Positions 20,399-31,949 of a stretch of 64,000 nucleotides of DNA are shown here, piece after piece. A model generated the notes under the pieces. It searched no databases. It had not been told where the DNA came from and saw nothing but the letters and a program-made list of their open reading frames with translations. The DNA is from Myxococcales bacterium. GTDB taxonomy: Bacteria > Myxococcota_A > Polyangia > Fen-1088. Within the stretch, counting starts at the first letter, position 1. Each line of letters begins with the position of its first letter. The stretch spans positions 1,490,057-1,554,056 of the forward strand of contig JAGTJU010000001.1 in the NCBI GenBank assembly GCA_022184915.1, given 5' to 3'. The translations under genes were made by a program, and so were the position numbers.

Positions 20399-20887
20399 GT
20401 GGGCGGCAAACAATCCGAGGTTGGCAGCAAAGAACCGTGGCGAACGTACCTGCGCCGCAAGGGGCTCAAGACCACCTTGCAGCGCGAGGCGATCGTCGAT
20501 GCGTTCCTCGAGACCTCGGGCCACGTGAACCTCGAGGAATTGCTATCGCGGGCGCGCGAGAAGAACCCCGGTGTCGGGCTTGCCACGGTGTACCGCACGG
20601 TCAAGCTCCTGGAAGAAGCCGGCCTGGCCTTGTCTCGACAGTTCGGGTCGGGGCAGACCCTCTACGAGATCGCGGTCGTCGGTGAGCACCACGACCACAT
20701 CATCTGCAAGGAATGCGGCTACATCGTCGAGTTCGAGAGCGACGAGATCGAGGCGCTCCAGGAAAAGATCGCGCGCCGTCATGGGTTCGAGATCGTGCAG
20801 CATCGGCACGAGCTGTTTGGTCTATGCGACAAGGCACGAGGCCTCCCCGAAGGCACCTGCCCCGCCGAACGCGCCAAGAAGCGTTGA
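20399..20887 (+). CDS. Fur-family metalloregulator
   Basis: A 162-residue Fur-type repressor starting at GTG. The winged-helix DNA-binding half is clear (LKTTLQREAIVDAFLETSGHVN, then GVGLATVYRTVKLLEEAGLA), followed by the metal-binding hinge with EHHDHIICKECGYIVEFES. The first structural CxxC is present (CKEC). The usual second CxxC near the C-terminus is altered: LFGLCDKARG keeps one Cys and another lies 11 residues later. The sequence looks most like Fur rather than Zur or PerR, but subgroup assignment from motifs alone is uncertain. Only 36 bases separate it from the histidine kinase gene, so the two may be co-transcribed. Confidence 0.9.
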   Translation: MGGKQSEVGSKEPWRTYLRRKGLKTTLQREAIVDAFLETSGHVNLEELLSRAREKNPGVGLATVYRTVKLLEEAGLALSRQFGSGQTLYEIAVVGEHHDHIICKECGYIVEFESDEIEALQEKIARRHGFEIVQHRHELFGLCDKARGLPEGTCPAERAKKR

Positions 20888-20923
20888 GGCTGCGTTAAGT
20901 TCGCATCCACCCAGGAAGCCCTC

Positions 20924-22498
20924 TTGACCGGCAAGGCGCCAGGCGAGCAGCCCCGCACGGGCCCGGGTTCGGAACCTGCCTCGTGGTCGCGGCTGCCCGG
21001 GGAAGCCACGCAGACGGCCATTCGCCTGCCGCAGAGGCGCGGCGCGTTCGGCCTGCGGACGCAGGTGCTGCTGGGACTTGCGGTCGTGGCGCTTTTCGCG
21101 GTCATCTCCACCGGCACGCTGGCCCTGTGGGCGGCGGCGGATGCCCTTCGGCAGGAACGAGAGGCCACGGCCTCGACGCTCGCCGCTGCCGCGGCGTCAG
21201 CCATCTCGGCCGCCACCCCTCCCGAGCGCCCGTTGGCCGAAGGCGGAGCGATGAACCGGTTCGATCCCCTGCTGAGGCAGCTGCTGGAAGGCAGTGCCCT
21301 CGTGGAAGTCTCGATCCTCGACGAGGCACAGAACCTCGTGGCGTCCCGCCCCCCGCGCGAGGCGAGCGACCGTGACCCGCCTGCGGCCCGTGCCGTGCTG
21401 TCGGGTGTGCCCGCCGTGCTCCACTACCGTAAGGGGACGCAGGGAGACACGGAGCTTTTGGCCTACGCCCCCGTTTTGTCCGGCAGGCAGGTGGTGGGGC
21501 TGGTCCGGGTCGTCACCCGCGCCCCGCCCCCGATGATTGGCTTTTTGGCGTCCTCGGGTTCGGCGCTGGTGGGCCTCGCGTTGGGCAACGCGGTCTTGCT
21601 GGTGGCGCTGGGGTATTTCCTTCTCACGGCGCTCGTCATACGTCCCCTGCGTGGGGTCGAGCAGGCGTCGGCGCGCGTGCGCAGCGGTGACCCGACACCC
21701 ATCGTCGTCGAGGGTCCGCGCGAGATCGTCAGCTTGGCCGACGCGTTCAACCTCATGACGGCCTCACTGGCCAGCCAGCGTGAGCAGCTCATCCGCACCG
21801 AGAAGTTGGCTTCGGTGGGGCAGCTCGCGGCGGGCGTCGCGCACGAGATCGGGAACCCCTTGGCGGCGATCCTCGGTTACGCCGACCTCTTGAGGGGCGA
21901 CGCGGCCGCGCCCGACGAAGCCAGGCTCAGCCCGGACGAGCGCCACACCATCGCGAGCCGCATCAAGACCGAGACGCAGCGGATTCACCGAACGATTTCC
22001 GATCTGCTCGCCTACTCCCGCCCGGGCCGCGAGGAAGCCGGTAAAACCTCGCCGCTCGAGGTCGTCAAGGCAGCGCGCGATCTCGTGGCGCCCATGGGAA
22101 GCCGCTTGCGCCACACGGGGATCGAGATCGACGCATCCGCCGCCTGGGCTTCCGTCGTGGCCTCGCCCGAGCGGCTGCGGCAGGTCTTCGTCAATCTGTT
22201 CCTCAACGCCGCCGACGCGATGAAGGGCCAGGGGAAGGTCACTGTCAGCGCCTCGCGCGAAAGCGATTGGCTTTTGGTGCGCGTGAGCGATACGGGGCCC
22301 GGCGTTCCGCGTGAGCTCTACCGTCGCATCTTCGATCCCTTCTTCACCACCAAAGACCCGGGCCAGGGAACGGGGCTAGGGCTCTCCATCTGCCGGGCCA
22401 TCGTCGAGACGTTTGGCGGCACGCTCGAGGTGGTCCCTCCTCTGCCGGGCGAGGGCGCCGTGTTCGTGGTCAGCCTGCGCCTCGCGGCCGCAGCGTGA
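20924..22498 (+). CDS. Membrane sensor histidine kinase, NtrB-like
   Basis: A 524-residue inner-membrane sensor kinase with a probable TTG start preceded by AGGAAG. Residues 44-70 form the first membrane helix, followed by a periplasmic domain (75-200) and a second helix near 207-235. A HAMP linker (RPLRGVEQASARVRSGD) leads to HisKA with GVAHEIGNPLAAILGYADLL (phospho-acceptor His near 307). The ATPase domain carries NLFLNAADAM, SDTGPGVP, FDPFFTTK and GTGLGLSIC. No response regulator gene is adjacent, so its partner is encoded elsewhere. All catalytic boxes are intact. Confidence 0.93.
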   Translation: MTGKAPGEQPRTGPGSEPASWSRLPGEATQTAIRLPQRRGAFGLRTQVLLGLAVVALFAVISTGTLALWAAADALRQEREATASTLAAAAASAISAATPPERPLAEGGAMNRFDPLLRQLLEGSALVEVSILDEAQNLVASRPPREASDRDPPAARAVLSGVPAVLHYRKGTQGDTELLAYAPVLSGRQVVGLVRVVTRAPPPMIGFLASSGSALVGLALGNAVLLVALGYFLLTALVIRPLRGVEQASARVRSGDPTPIVVEGPREIVSLADAFNLMTASLASQREQLIRTEKLASVGQLAAGVAHEIGNPLAAILGYADLLRGDAAAPDEARLSPDERHTIASRIKTETQRIHRTISDLLAYSRPGREEAGKTSPLEVVKAARDLVAPMGSRLRHTGIEIDASAAWASVVASPERLRQVFVNLFLNAADAMKGQGKVTVSASRESDWLLVRVSDTGPGVPRELYRRIFDPFFTTKDPGQGTGLGLSICRAIVETFGGTLEVVPPLPGEGAVFVVSLRLAAAA

Positions 22499-22511
22499 GC
22501 ACGTTCCCCGC

Positions 22512-23276
22512 TCAAAGCTTGCGGCACTCGAGCGCGAGCACGGTGATGTTGTCCGTACCGCCTGCTTTGTTGGCCTCGTCGATGAGACCCGCCACGGCGG
22601 CCTCGAGGTCGCTGGCGTTGCGCACCGTCTCTGCCATGAGTTCCTTCGAGATCATGCCTGAAAGGCCATCCGAGCAGAGCAGGAACACGTCTCCGTCTGC
22701 GATCTCGTCGGCCCTCACGTCGACCTGAACGTTTTCTTTCATGCCGAGCGCCCGCGTGATGACGTTCTTGTGGGGGAACCGCTTTTCTTCCTCGTCCGTC
22801 ATGTCGGGGCGGGCGTCCTTGTAGTCTTCCAGCAGCGAGTGGTCCCGGGTGAGCTGCGACACCTCTTCGCCGCGAATGCGGTAGCACCGCGAGTCGCCCA
22901 CGTGAGCTACGTAGAACTTGTCGCCCGTGATTTGCCCCATGACCACCGTGGTGCCCATGCCCTTGAGCTTCGCGTCGCGGGCGGCGGACTCGAAGATACG
23001 CTTGTTGGCCATCTTGATCGCCACGGCCAGACGGTTCTCCAAAAAGGACATGTTCTTGTCCATCTTGAAGGGCCAGGTGTTCTCTTCGTCCTGGGTGCGA
23101 TCGAAGAACTCCTTGACCACATCGGCCGCCATCTTCGAGGCCACCTCGCCGCAGGCGTGTCCTCCCATGCCATCGGCCACCAGGAAAACCTGCTCGTCCT
23201 CGATGAGCGAAAAGAAGTCCTCGTTATGACTCCGCTTGAGGCCCGGGTCGGTCTTGGCGGCGTAGCGAATGCGCAT
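22512..23276 (-). CDS. PP2C-family serine/threonine phosphatase
   Basis: A 254-residue Mn/Mg-dependent phosphatase of the Stp/PrpC type, soluble. The metal-binding motifs are in order: [57 protein letters not shown], and [11 protein letters not shown] at the end. These Asp/Gly residues are complete, so the enzyme should be active. It would counteract Hanks-type kinases such as the one encoded at 7815-9872, but pairing is inferred only from function. Convergent with the histidine kinase gene. Confidence 0.95.
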   Translation of the reverse strand: MRIRYAAKTDPGLKRSHNEDFFSLIEDEQVFLVADGMGGHACGEVASKMAADVVKEFFDRTQDEENTWPFKMDKNMSFLENRLAVAIKMANKRIFESAARDAKLKGMGTTVVMGQITGDKFYVAHVGDSRCYRIRGEEVSQLTRDHSLLEDYKDARPDMTDEEEKRFPHKNVITRALGMKENVQVDVRADEIADGDVFLLCSDGLSGMISKELMAETVRNASDLEAAVAGLIDEANKAGGTDNITVLALECRKL

Positions 23277-23451
23277 CGCTCTCGTTCATAACACGTTGTA
23301 ACGCTTGCCGGAACGGGGAAGGCGACGCGCGTTAAATCCGAGGAGGTGCGGCTCCTACATTCGGTCTGGTCCCTCTCTCGGCGGGGCGTGCAGGCGAGTT
23401 TCCCATCCCGAGATTGACAGGCCGCAGGGGGCTCACTACTGTACTGAACAA

Positions 23452-24780
23452 ATGTCTAAGTCCCCCGCTGCCCTGCCTTCCTTCGCCGTGCTCGCCATCG
23501 GTGACGAGGTTCTGCGTGGGGAGATCGTGAACGGGAACGCGGCGTTTCTTTCGGATCGGGCCTTCGGCATGGGGCTCGTCCCCGGTGAGCACGCGGTGGT
23601 GGCGGATGATCCCCTCGTCATGGAGGCCACGCTCCGGCGCCTTGCGGCGTCCCACGCGGTCGTGTTCGTGACGGGCGGGCTCGGCCCCACCGAAGACGAT
23701 CGCACGGTCGACGTGGTGTCGCGCATGTTGGGTGTCGAGCCCGAGCTGCACGGGCCCTCCGCCGAGGCCATGCGGGCCCGCTTCGCGCGCCAAAACTTCC
23801 ACCTCACCCCCAACAACGAACGCCAGGTGCGGGTGCCCGCGGGCGCAGACCCCTTGCAAAACCCCGTGGGCCTGGCCCCCGGCTTTCACGTGCGCCTCGG
23901 CGAGGCCTCCGCGTACTTCATGCCGGGGGTTCCCCGGGAAATGAACCGCATCTTCGAGGGGGGCGTGGTGCCTCACCTACAGGGGTTGATCGCGCGGGCG
24001 GGGGGCCTGCCTACGAAGGTGTGCACCTGGCACGTCTACGGCATGGGTGAGTCTCACATCGACCACGCCCTCACCGGCTTGCTGGAGGGGCTGCCCGAGG
24101 GGCAATCGGCTTCATTGCATTTCCGCGCGGCCCAGACGGAGTGTCACGTACGGGTGGTGCTCCGGCATGAGCCCACGCCCGAGGCCGAGACCGCGGCCGC
24201 GGCCACGCTCGGCACACTCGACGCGCAGGTCACGTCTCGGCTGGGGCAGGCGGTTTACGGAACGGGGGAGGACACCTTTCCCCTGGTGGTGCAGCAGCTT
24301 TTCCGCGCGCGTGGCCGCACCTTGGCCTTCGCCGAATCGTGCACCGGAGGCTACGCGGCCGAGCTCTTCACGGAAGAACCAGGCGCCAGCGCCGTCTTTC
24401 TGGGGGCGGTCGTTGCCTATGCCAACGAAGTGAAGACCCGGGTCCTTGGGGTGCCCGTCGAGACTTTGGCCGCGCACGGGGCCGTGAGCGAGCCGTGTGC
24501 GCGTGACATGGCCGAGGGCGGACGCCGGCTTCTGGGTGCAGACGTGGTCGTTGCCATTACGGGCATCGCAGGCGACTCGCGCGACGGCAGCACGCGGCCC
24601 GTCGACGTTCCTGGGCAAAAACCTCTGGGAACCGTTTGCTTCGCGGTGACTTACGGAGGCGAGACGCGCACGCTCACACGGTTGTTTTCAGGCGGCCGCG
24701 ATCGGATCCGCCGCGCGGCCGCCTTCGCAGCCCTCGATCTGGCGCGGCAGGCGCTGCTGGGGCGCTCGGGCGAGCGCTAG
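23452..24780 (+). CDS. cinA: CinA-like protein (MoCF-like domain plus PncC nicotinamide-nucleotide amidase domain)
   Basis: A 442-residue two-domain protein. The N-terminal half (1-255) is the CinA/COG1058 domain with AIGDEVLRGEIVNGNAAFL, VFVTGGLGPTEDDRT and YFMPGVPREM. The C-terminal half is the PncC amidohydrolase domain with FAESCTGGYAAELFT, ITGIAGDSRDGS and LGTVCFAV. The combination salvages pyridine nucleotides: CinA-type ADP-ribose pyrophosphatase and deamidation of NMN. The frame is open upstream, but the residues before the ATG at 23452 are Arg-rich and unconserved. It directly precedes recA (56-base gap), a common order in bacteria. Confidence 0.93.
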   Translation: MSKSPAALPSFAVLAIGDEVLRGEIVNGNAAFLSDRAFGMGLVPGEHAVVADDPLVMEATLRRLAASHAVVFVTGGLGPTEDDRTVDVVSRMLGVEPELHGPSAEAMRARFARQNFHLTPNNERQVRVPAGADPLQNPVGLAPGFHVRLGEASAYFMPGVPREMNRIFEGGVVPHLQGLIARAGGLPTKVCTWHVYGMGESHIDHALTGLLEGLPEGQSASLHFRAAQTECHVRVVLRHEPTPEAETAAAATLGTLDAQVTSRLGQAVYGTGEDTFPLVVQQLFRARGRTLAFAESCTGGYAAELFTEEPGASAVFLGAVVAYANEVKTRVLGVPVETLAAHGAVSEPCARDMAEGGRRLLGADVVVAITGIAGDSRDGSTRPVDVPGQKPLGTVCFAVTYGGETRTLTRLFSGGRDRIRRAAAFAALDLARQALLGRSGER

Positions 24781-24836
24781 AGCCCACATTTTAGAGAATC
24801 GCAGACCATCAGGAAGAGAAGACGAAGGAGAGACCC

Positions 24837-26048
<1,212 letters not shown>

Positions 26049-26383
26049 GCCGCTCGTGGATCGGCTTGCCTACAGGCCTTGGTAAAGATCGTAAGCAAAA
26101 TAACGAATGAGAGACGTGCGGCCCTGGACCCTGGGGCCGCACTCGTTTCGAAGCGCCCAAGATCCGGGGTGCGCCCGCCCGGCTCCAGGTGGGCGTCAAC
26201 GCAGGCCTGCGGGGGAATGCGCCGGAATCGTACGGACCTACCGTTGACGCCAAGGATTCCGTGCGCCGAACAAAAGGCACCGCCGGTCTTCCTGAAAAGA
26301 TCCGTTTGGTTCTGCGTTGTTGAGCGTCGGCAGCTCACCAAATAATGTCGCGCGCCGCCTCCCCCCATATTACGATCCGATCA
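26049..26383. other. recA-lon intergenic region
   Basis: A 335-base gap with no gene I can support. It contains the hairpin at 26116-26142 (see terminator entry) and, nearer lon, a weak promoter-like pair TTGAGC (26320-26325) and TAATGT (26343-26348) with 17-base spacing. The -10 match is poor, so this promoter is only a suggestion. Confidence 0.5.
26116..26142 (+). terminator. Perfect 9-base stem-loop after recA
   Basis: GTGCGGCCC (26116-26124) pairs perfectly with GGGCCGCAC (26134-26142) around a 9-base loop, about 70 bases past the recA stop. TCGTTTCG follows instead of a true T-run, so it may be a weak terminator or an mRNA 3'-end stabiliser. Confidence 0.5.
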
Positions 26384-28798
<2,415 letters not shown>

Positions 28799-28807
28799 CC
28801 TCTGTTC

Positions 28808-28824
28808 CGGGACCTTGGGTCCCG
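28808..28824 (+). terminator. 7-base stem-loop just after lon
   Basis: CGGGACC-TTG-GGTCCCG lies 9 bases past the lon stop. The stem is perfect with a 3-base loop, but TACGGG follows rather than a T-run, so it is only a possible terminator. Confidence 0.4.
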
Positions 28825-28937
28825 TACGGGAGGCGCAAGGGCAACAGTTTTCCCACCGGTGCGGGGAGCTGTTGCCGCTGGTGCGTTTCGCGGCCAGGCT
28901 TGGCCAGGGTGCAGCCTGTTCCGCATCTGAGGTTCAC

Positions 28938-30023
28938 ATGAAGCGAGCTCGTTTGGGGTCCCGTTCGTTCGTCCTAAAGATCTGTCTTTGGGGCACTCTG
29001 GCCCTCGCAGGGGCCGGGATGGCCCGAGCAGGCGAGATCTCAGTCCAGCTCGAGCCAGGGCCCGGGGCGGCTTACGCGACGGAGGCCGGGGTGCCTCTTT
29101 CCCAGATCGAAAGCGCGCTCCGCACGGAACTCGAGGCGCTCTACCGCGCTTCGGACGCGCGACGCTACATTCAAGCCTTCGGTGACGCGCAGGCCTTCGC
29201 CAATCGGGGGCTTGGCGCCGATTATGCCTCGAACCCTCGCAAGTTCATCATCGGTTTTGCGGTGAACGTTTCGGCCACCACGGACGAGGCCTACGTGGAC
29301 AGCCGCAACGGCCGCCAGCCTCCCATCGACGGCGTGGGGGCCAACTTCTCCGTGATGGCCGGCACGAATCTCGACTGGGCGGGGCTGCGGCCTGTCACGA
29401 TCTACGCGAACTACTTTCGCGCCTCGGGGGCCTACGAGCGCTTCGACGGCACGACCGAAAACTTCGGCGTTCACGGGCAGGTGAAACTCTTCGAGGACGT
29501 GCACGACCCGAAGCGCAGCTCGGTGTTCGGGTGGGGGGGCATCGACGTGACGACGGGGCTTCAATACGGCCGGCTGTCGCTGACCTTGGCCGATGCGGTC
29601 ACGAGCCGCATCCCGCTTGCGAGTGGCGCGGGCGCACCCTACATCGAGGCGAACACATCGGGCTCGTTCAACGCGGACATGCGCGTTTGGTCGGTGCCGA
29701 TCGAGGTCACCACGAACGTGCGGCTGTTCTACCTTCTGTCCCTTTATGGCGGCTTCGGCTACGACTGGCAGTTCGGCACGAACGAACTCAGCATGGACCT
29801 GAACAGCACGCTGCTCGGTGTGGTGCCTCAGGTCGGGGACAAAGTGAATGTGGGCACGGCGCGCCTGACCGCCCGTGAGTCAGTCAGCCCCACCACGGGC
29901 AAGCTGCGGAGCTTGGTGGGCGTTCAGGTGAACCTGACCGTGTTGCGGGTCTTCACCCACGTCAACGTGATGCCGGATCGGGGCCTCATCGGTGTGGTGG
30001 CGGGGGCCCGCCTGGCGTTCTGA
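28938..30023 (+). CDS. Exported protein, probably an outer-membrane beta-barrel
   Basis: From the ATG at 28938 the protein is 361 residues with a basic N-terminus and hydrophobic signal segment, probable cleavage after ARA near residue 31. The mature protein has many alternating strands with aromatic residues (for example FIIGFAVNVSAT, VTIYANYFRASG, FYLLSLYGGFGYDW, LTVLRVFTHVNV) and ends in the hydrophobic LAF, as barrels often do. I recognise no family. The reading frame is open upstream to 28815, but only the later start gives a signal peptide. Function unknown; possible transport or surface role. Confidence 0.78.
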   Translation: MKRARLGSRSFVLKICLWGTLALAGAGMARAGEISVQLEPGPGAAYATEAGVPLSQIESALRTELEALYRASDARRYIQAFGDAQAFANRGLGADYASNPRKFIIGFAVNVSATTDEAYVDSRNGRQPPIDGVGANFSVMAGTNLDWAGLRPVTIYANYFRASGAYERFDGTTENFGVHGQVKLFEDVHDPKRSSVFGWGGIDVTTGLQYGRLSLTLADAVTSRIPLASGAGAPYIEANTSGSFNADMRVWSVPIEVTTNVRLFYLLSLYGGFGYDWQFGTNELSMDLNSTLLGVVPQVGDKVNVGTARLTARESVSPTTGKLRSLVGVQVNLTVLRVFTHVNVMPDRGLIGVVAGARLAF

Positions 30024-30041
30024 GGGCGACACGCGGCGCTG

Positions 30042-31748
30042 TCAGGGCCCTGCCGGGGCGAGGGCGCGTGCAAGCGGGTGTCCCTCCGCACGGGGCGCCT
30101 GGCCGAGGGACAGCAGAGCGGCCAGGGTGGCGCCCACGTCCTCGGCCCGGGCCACCTCGACCGTCACACCGCGCGCGATGCCGGGCCCCGCCAGGAGGTA
30201 GGGCACGCGCAGCTCCTCCGCGCGCAGGCCGCCGTGCCCCCCGCGGTAGTTGGACACGAAGCGTTCGTAGTCTGCGGCCAGGTCGTAACCGGCCTTCGCC
30301 AGCACCACCATGTCGCCGCACCCCGGCTGCGAGAGCAGGGCGTGCACCCGCACGAGCGCATCCGGGAACGAAGTCCGTGCCGAGGCGGCGAGCCAGGTGT
30401 CTCCGGGGTGGGGGTGTCCATCGATGAGTGCGGCCGTTCGGGGATCCTGGACGTAGCCGAGCGGATCGGCCCCGAGCGGTTCGTACCCAAAGCCGCCCTC
30501 CGTCTTCGTGATGCGGGCCTCGCCGTCGCGGCTGTGGACGAAGACGTCGCCGCCACGGTCGCGGGCCAACACCATGTCGACGCCCGGGGTGGCTAGCACG
30601 GTGGCGAGCAGATCCACGGCTTTGCCCCTCGGGCCGGGAAACGCCCGCAGCGCCTCCCGCGGCACCCGCACGGAAAAGTCGCCCGCGTCGGGCGGGGCCT
30701 CGGGGTTGCGGGCATAAAGGTAATTGAGGCTGTTGCCGTTCACGAGCAACACGAGATCTGCGCCCGCGAGGCGTTCCGCGAGGTCATCGTCCAAAGTGTC
30801 GTCGACCACCCGCGTGGCCTCTTCGCGATCCACCCGGATGCCCGCGCGACCGAGCGAGTTCCGCAGATCTACGTTGGCGTGGACGTCCACCAGGCCGTGG
30901 TCGGTCAGCACCGCATACACACGACGCCCTTCCTCGCCCCGCGCCTGGCTTTCGGCCCGATAACGTCCGATGAGCTCGTCGACCGTCTCGAGCAGGGCAT
31001 CGTAACCGGCGTCCATGCCGTGCAGGTGGGCATGGGCGTCCGGCGAGGTGAAGCTGACCCACTGGATCTTCGGTTGGTGAGCCAAGTCGGCCACGGCGGC
31101 TGCCCAGACCCGCCTTTCAGCCTCCGCCAGGTCGGGGGCCACCCGAGGCCCGAGCGCGGGCAAGGCCCGCAACCAACGCGGCAACCACCAGCTTTGGTTG
31201 TATTTCGCCATCGTGAAGTCCCAGCCGGTCATCACCTTGGAACGAACACCGCGATCGACGAGCGCGTTGATCGCAAAGCTGTGGTCGGGGGCCACCTGCT
31301 CGAAGAGCGTGGGCGGTACGGCCGCCAGGTCCGTATTCATGTGCCGGTTCGAGCGCCCCACGTAGTTGCGGATCTGTCCCCGCGTGCGCGTGCGGTCAAA
31401 CCAACGCAGACCCAAAAGCCCACTGCCGGTGGCGTCGCGGCCCGTAAGGAAGGGGTAAAACCCGTAGCCCGTCATGCTGGGAAAGGCGGAGATCCCGTTG
31501 GCCACGGAGGTCCCCTCGGCCGCGAGCCGGCCAAGGTGCGGCAAACGCCCGGCGCGCGAGAGCGCCTCGTAGTGCGTTTGCGACAGGCCGTCGATGAGGA
31601 AGATCGTGAGGAGTTTGCCCTCGGCAGGGCGCCCTGGTGGCCGCGCCGAGGGCACGAGGATGAACCAGGCGATCACCGCCACGAGGGCCAAGCCCCCCAG
31701 CACACGGAGCCAACGGCGACGGAGCACCCGGCGGGTCTTGACCCACAT
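30042..31748 (-). CDS. Membrane-anchored alkaline-phosphatase-superfamily protein (type I phosphodiesterase-like)
   Basis: About 568 residues with an N-terminal membrane anchor (LGGLALVAVIAWFILV) and a large periplasmic-facing domain. Metal-site motifs of the phosphodiesterase/nucleotide pyrophosphatase branch are visible: FLIDGLSQTH, ISAFPSMTGYGFYPFLTGR (nucleophile Ser/Thr region), FTSPDAHAHLHGMD, LTDHGLVDVH and GGHGGL. These suggest two-metal hydrolysis of phosphodiesters or phosphomonoesters; the substrate is unknown. The ATG at 31748 is chosen over a TTG five codons upstream. Divergent from the MMPL exporter gene across 200 bases. Confidence 0.85.
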   Translation of the reverse strand: MWVKTRRVLRRRWLRVLGGLALVAVIAWFILVPSARPPGRPAEGKLLTIFLIDGLSQTHYEALSRAGRLPHLGRLAAEGTSVANGISAFPSMTGYGFYPFLTGRDATGSGLLGLRWFDRTRTRGQIRNYVGRSNRHMNTDLAAVPPTLFEQVAPDHSFAINALVDRGVRSKVMTGWDFTMAKYNQSWWLPRWLRALPALGPRVAPDLAEAERRVWAAAVADLAHQPKIQWVSFTSPDAHAHLHGMDAGYDALLETVDELIGRYRAESQARGEEGRRVYAVLTDHGLVDVHANVDLRNSLGRAGIRVDREEATRVVDDTLDDDLAERLAGADLVLLVNGNSLNYLYARNPEAPPDAGDFSVRVPREALRAFPGPRGKAVDLLATVLATPGVDMVLARDRGGDVFVHSRDGEARITKTEGGFGYEPLGADPLGYVQDPRTAALIDGHPHPGDTWLAASARTSFPDALVRVHALLSQPGCGDMVVLAKAGYDLAADYERFVSNYRGGHGGLRAEELRVPYLLAGPGIARGVTVEVARAEDVGATLAALLSLGQAPRAEGHPLARALAPAGP

Positions 31749-31949
31749 CGGCTCGGGGCGCAACCCGATTCGCCGCCCTGCGCGTCATGTTGCGCCGCGC
31801 ATGCCGGAAGGGGTGTCGGAAGCCGCCAAAAAACACGCGCGCTACAGAATCTTCCCCCTCCTCGACGCATCCAACCCGGGTTGCGGGTTGCACCCACGGG
31901 GGGCCCGAGGCTAAAACCCGCCCGCGTACGCGCCGAACAGGAATCACGT

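Noticed and set aside
26320-26348. Strong lon promoter TTGAGC/TAATGT
   Set aside because: Only half of the -10 positions match the consensus; noted in the intergenic entry but not listed as a promoter.
30879-31949. N-terminal 357 residues of a longer MMPL protein
   Set aside because: They are the reverse frame of the phosphodiesterase-like gene; the MMPL sequence begins at a TTG with an AGGA site at 31950.
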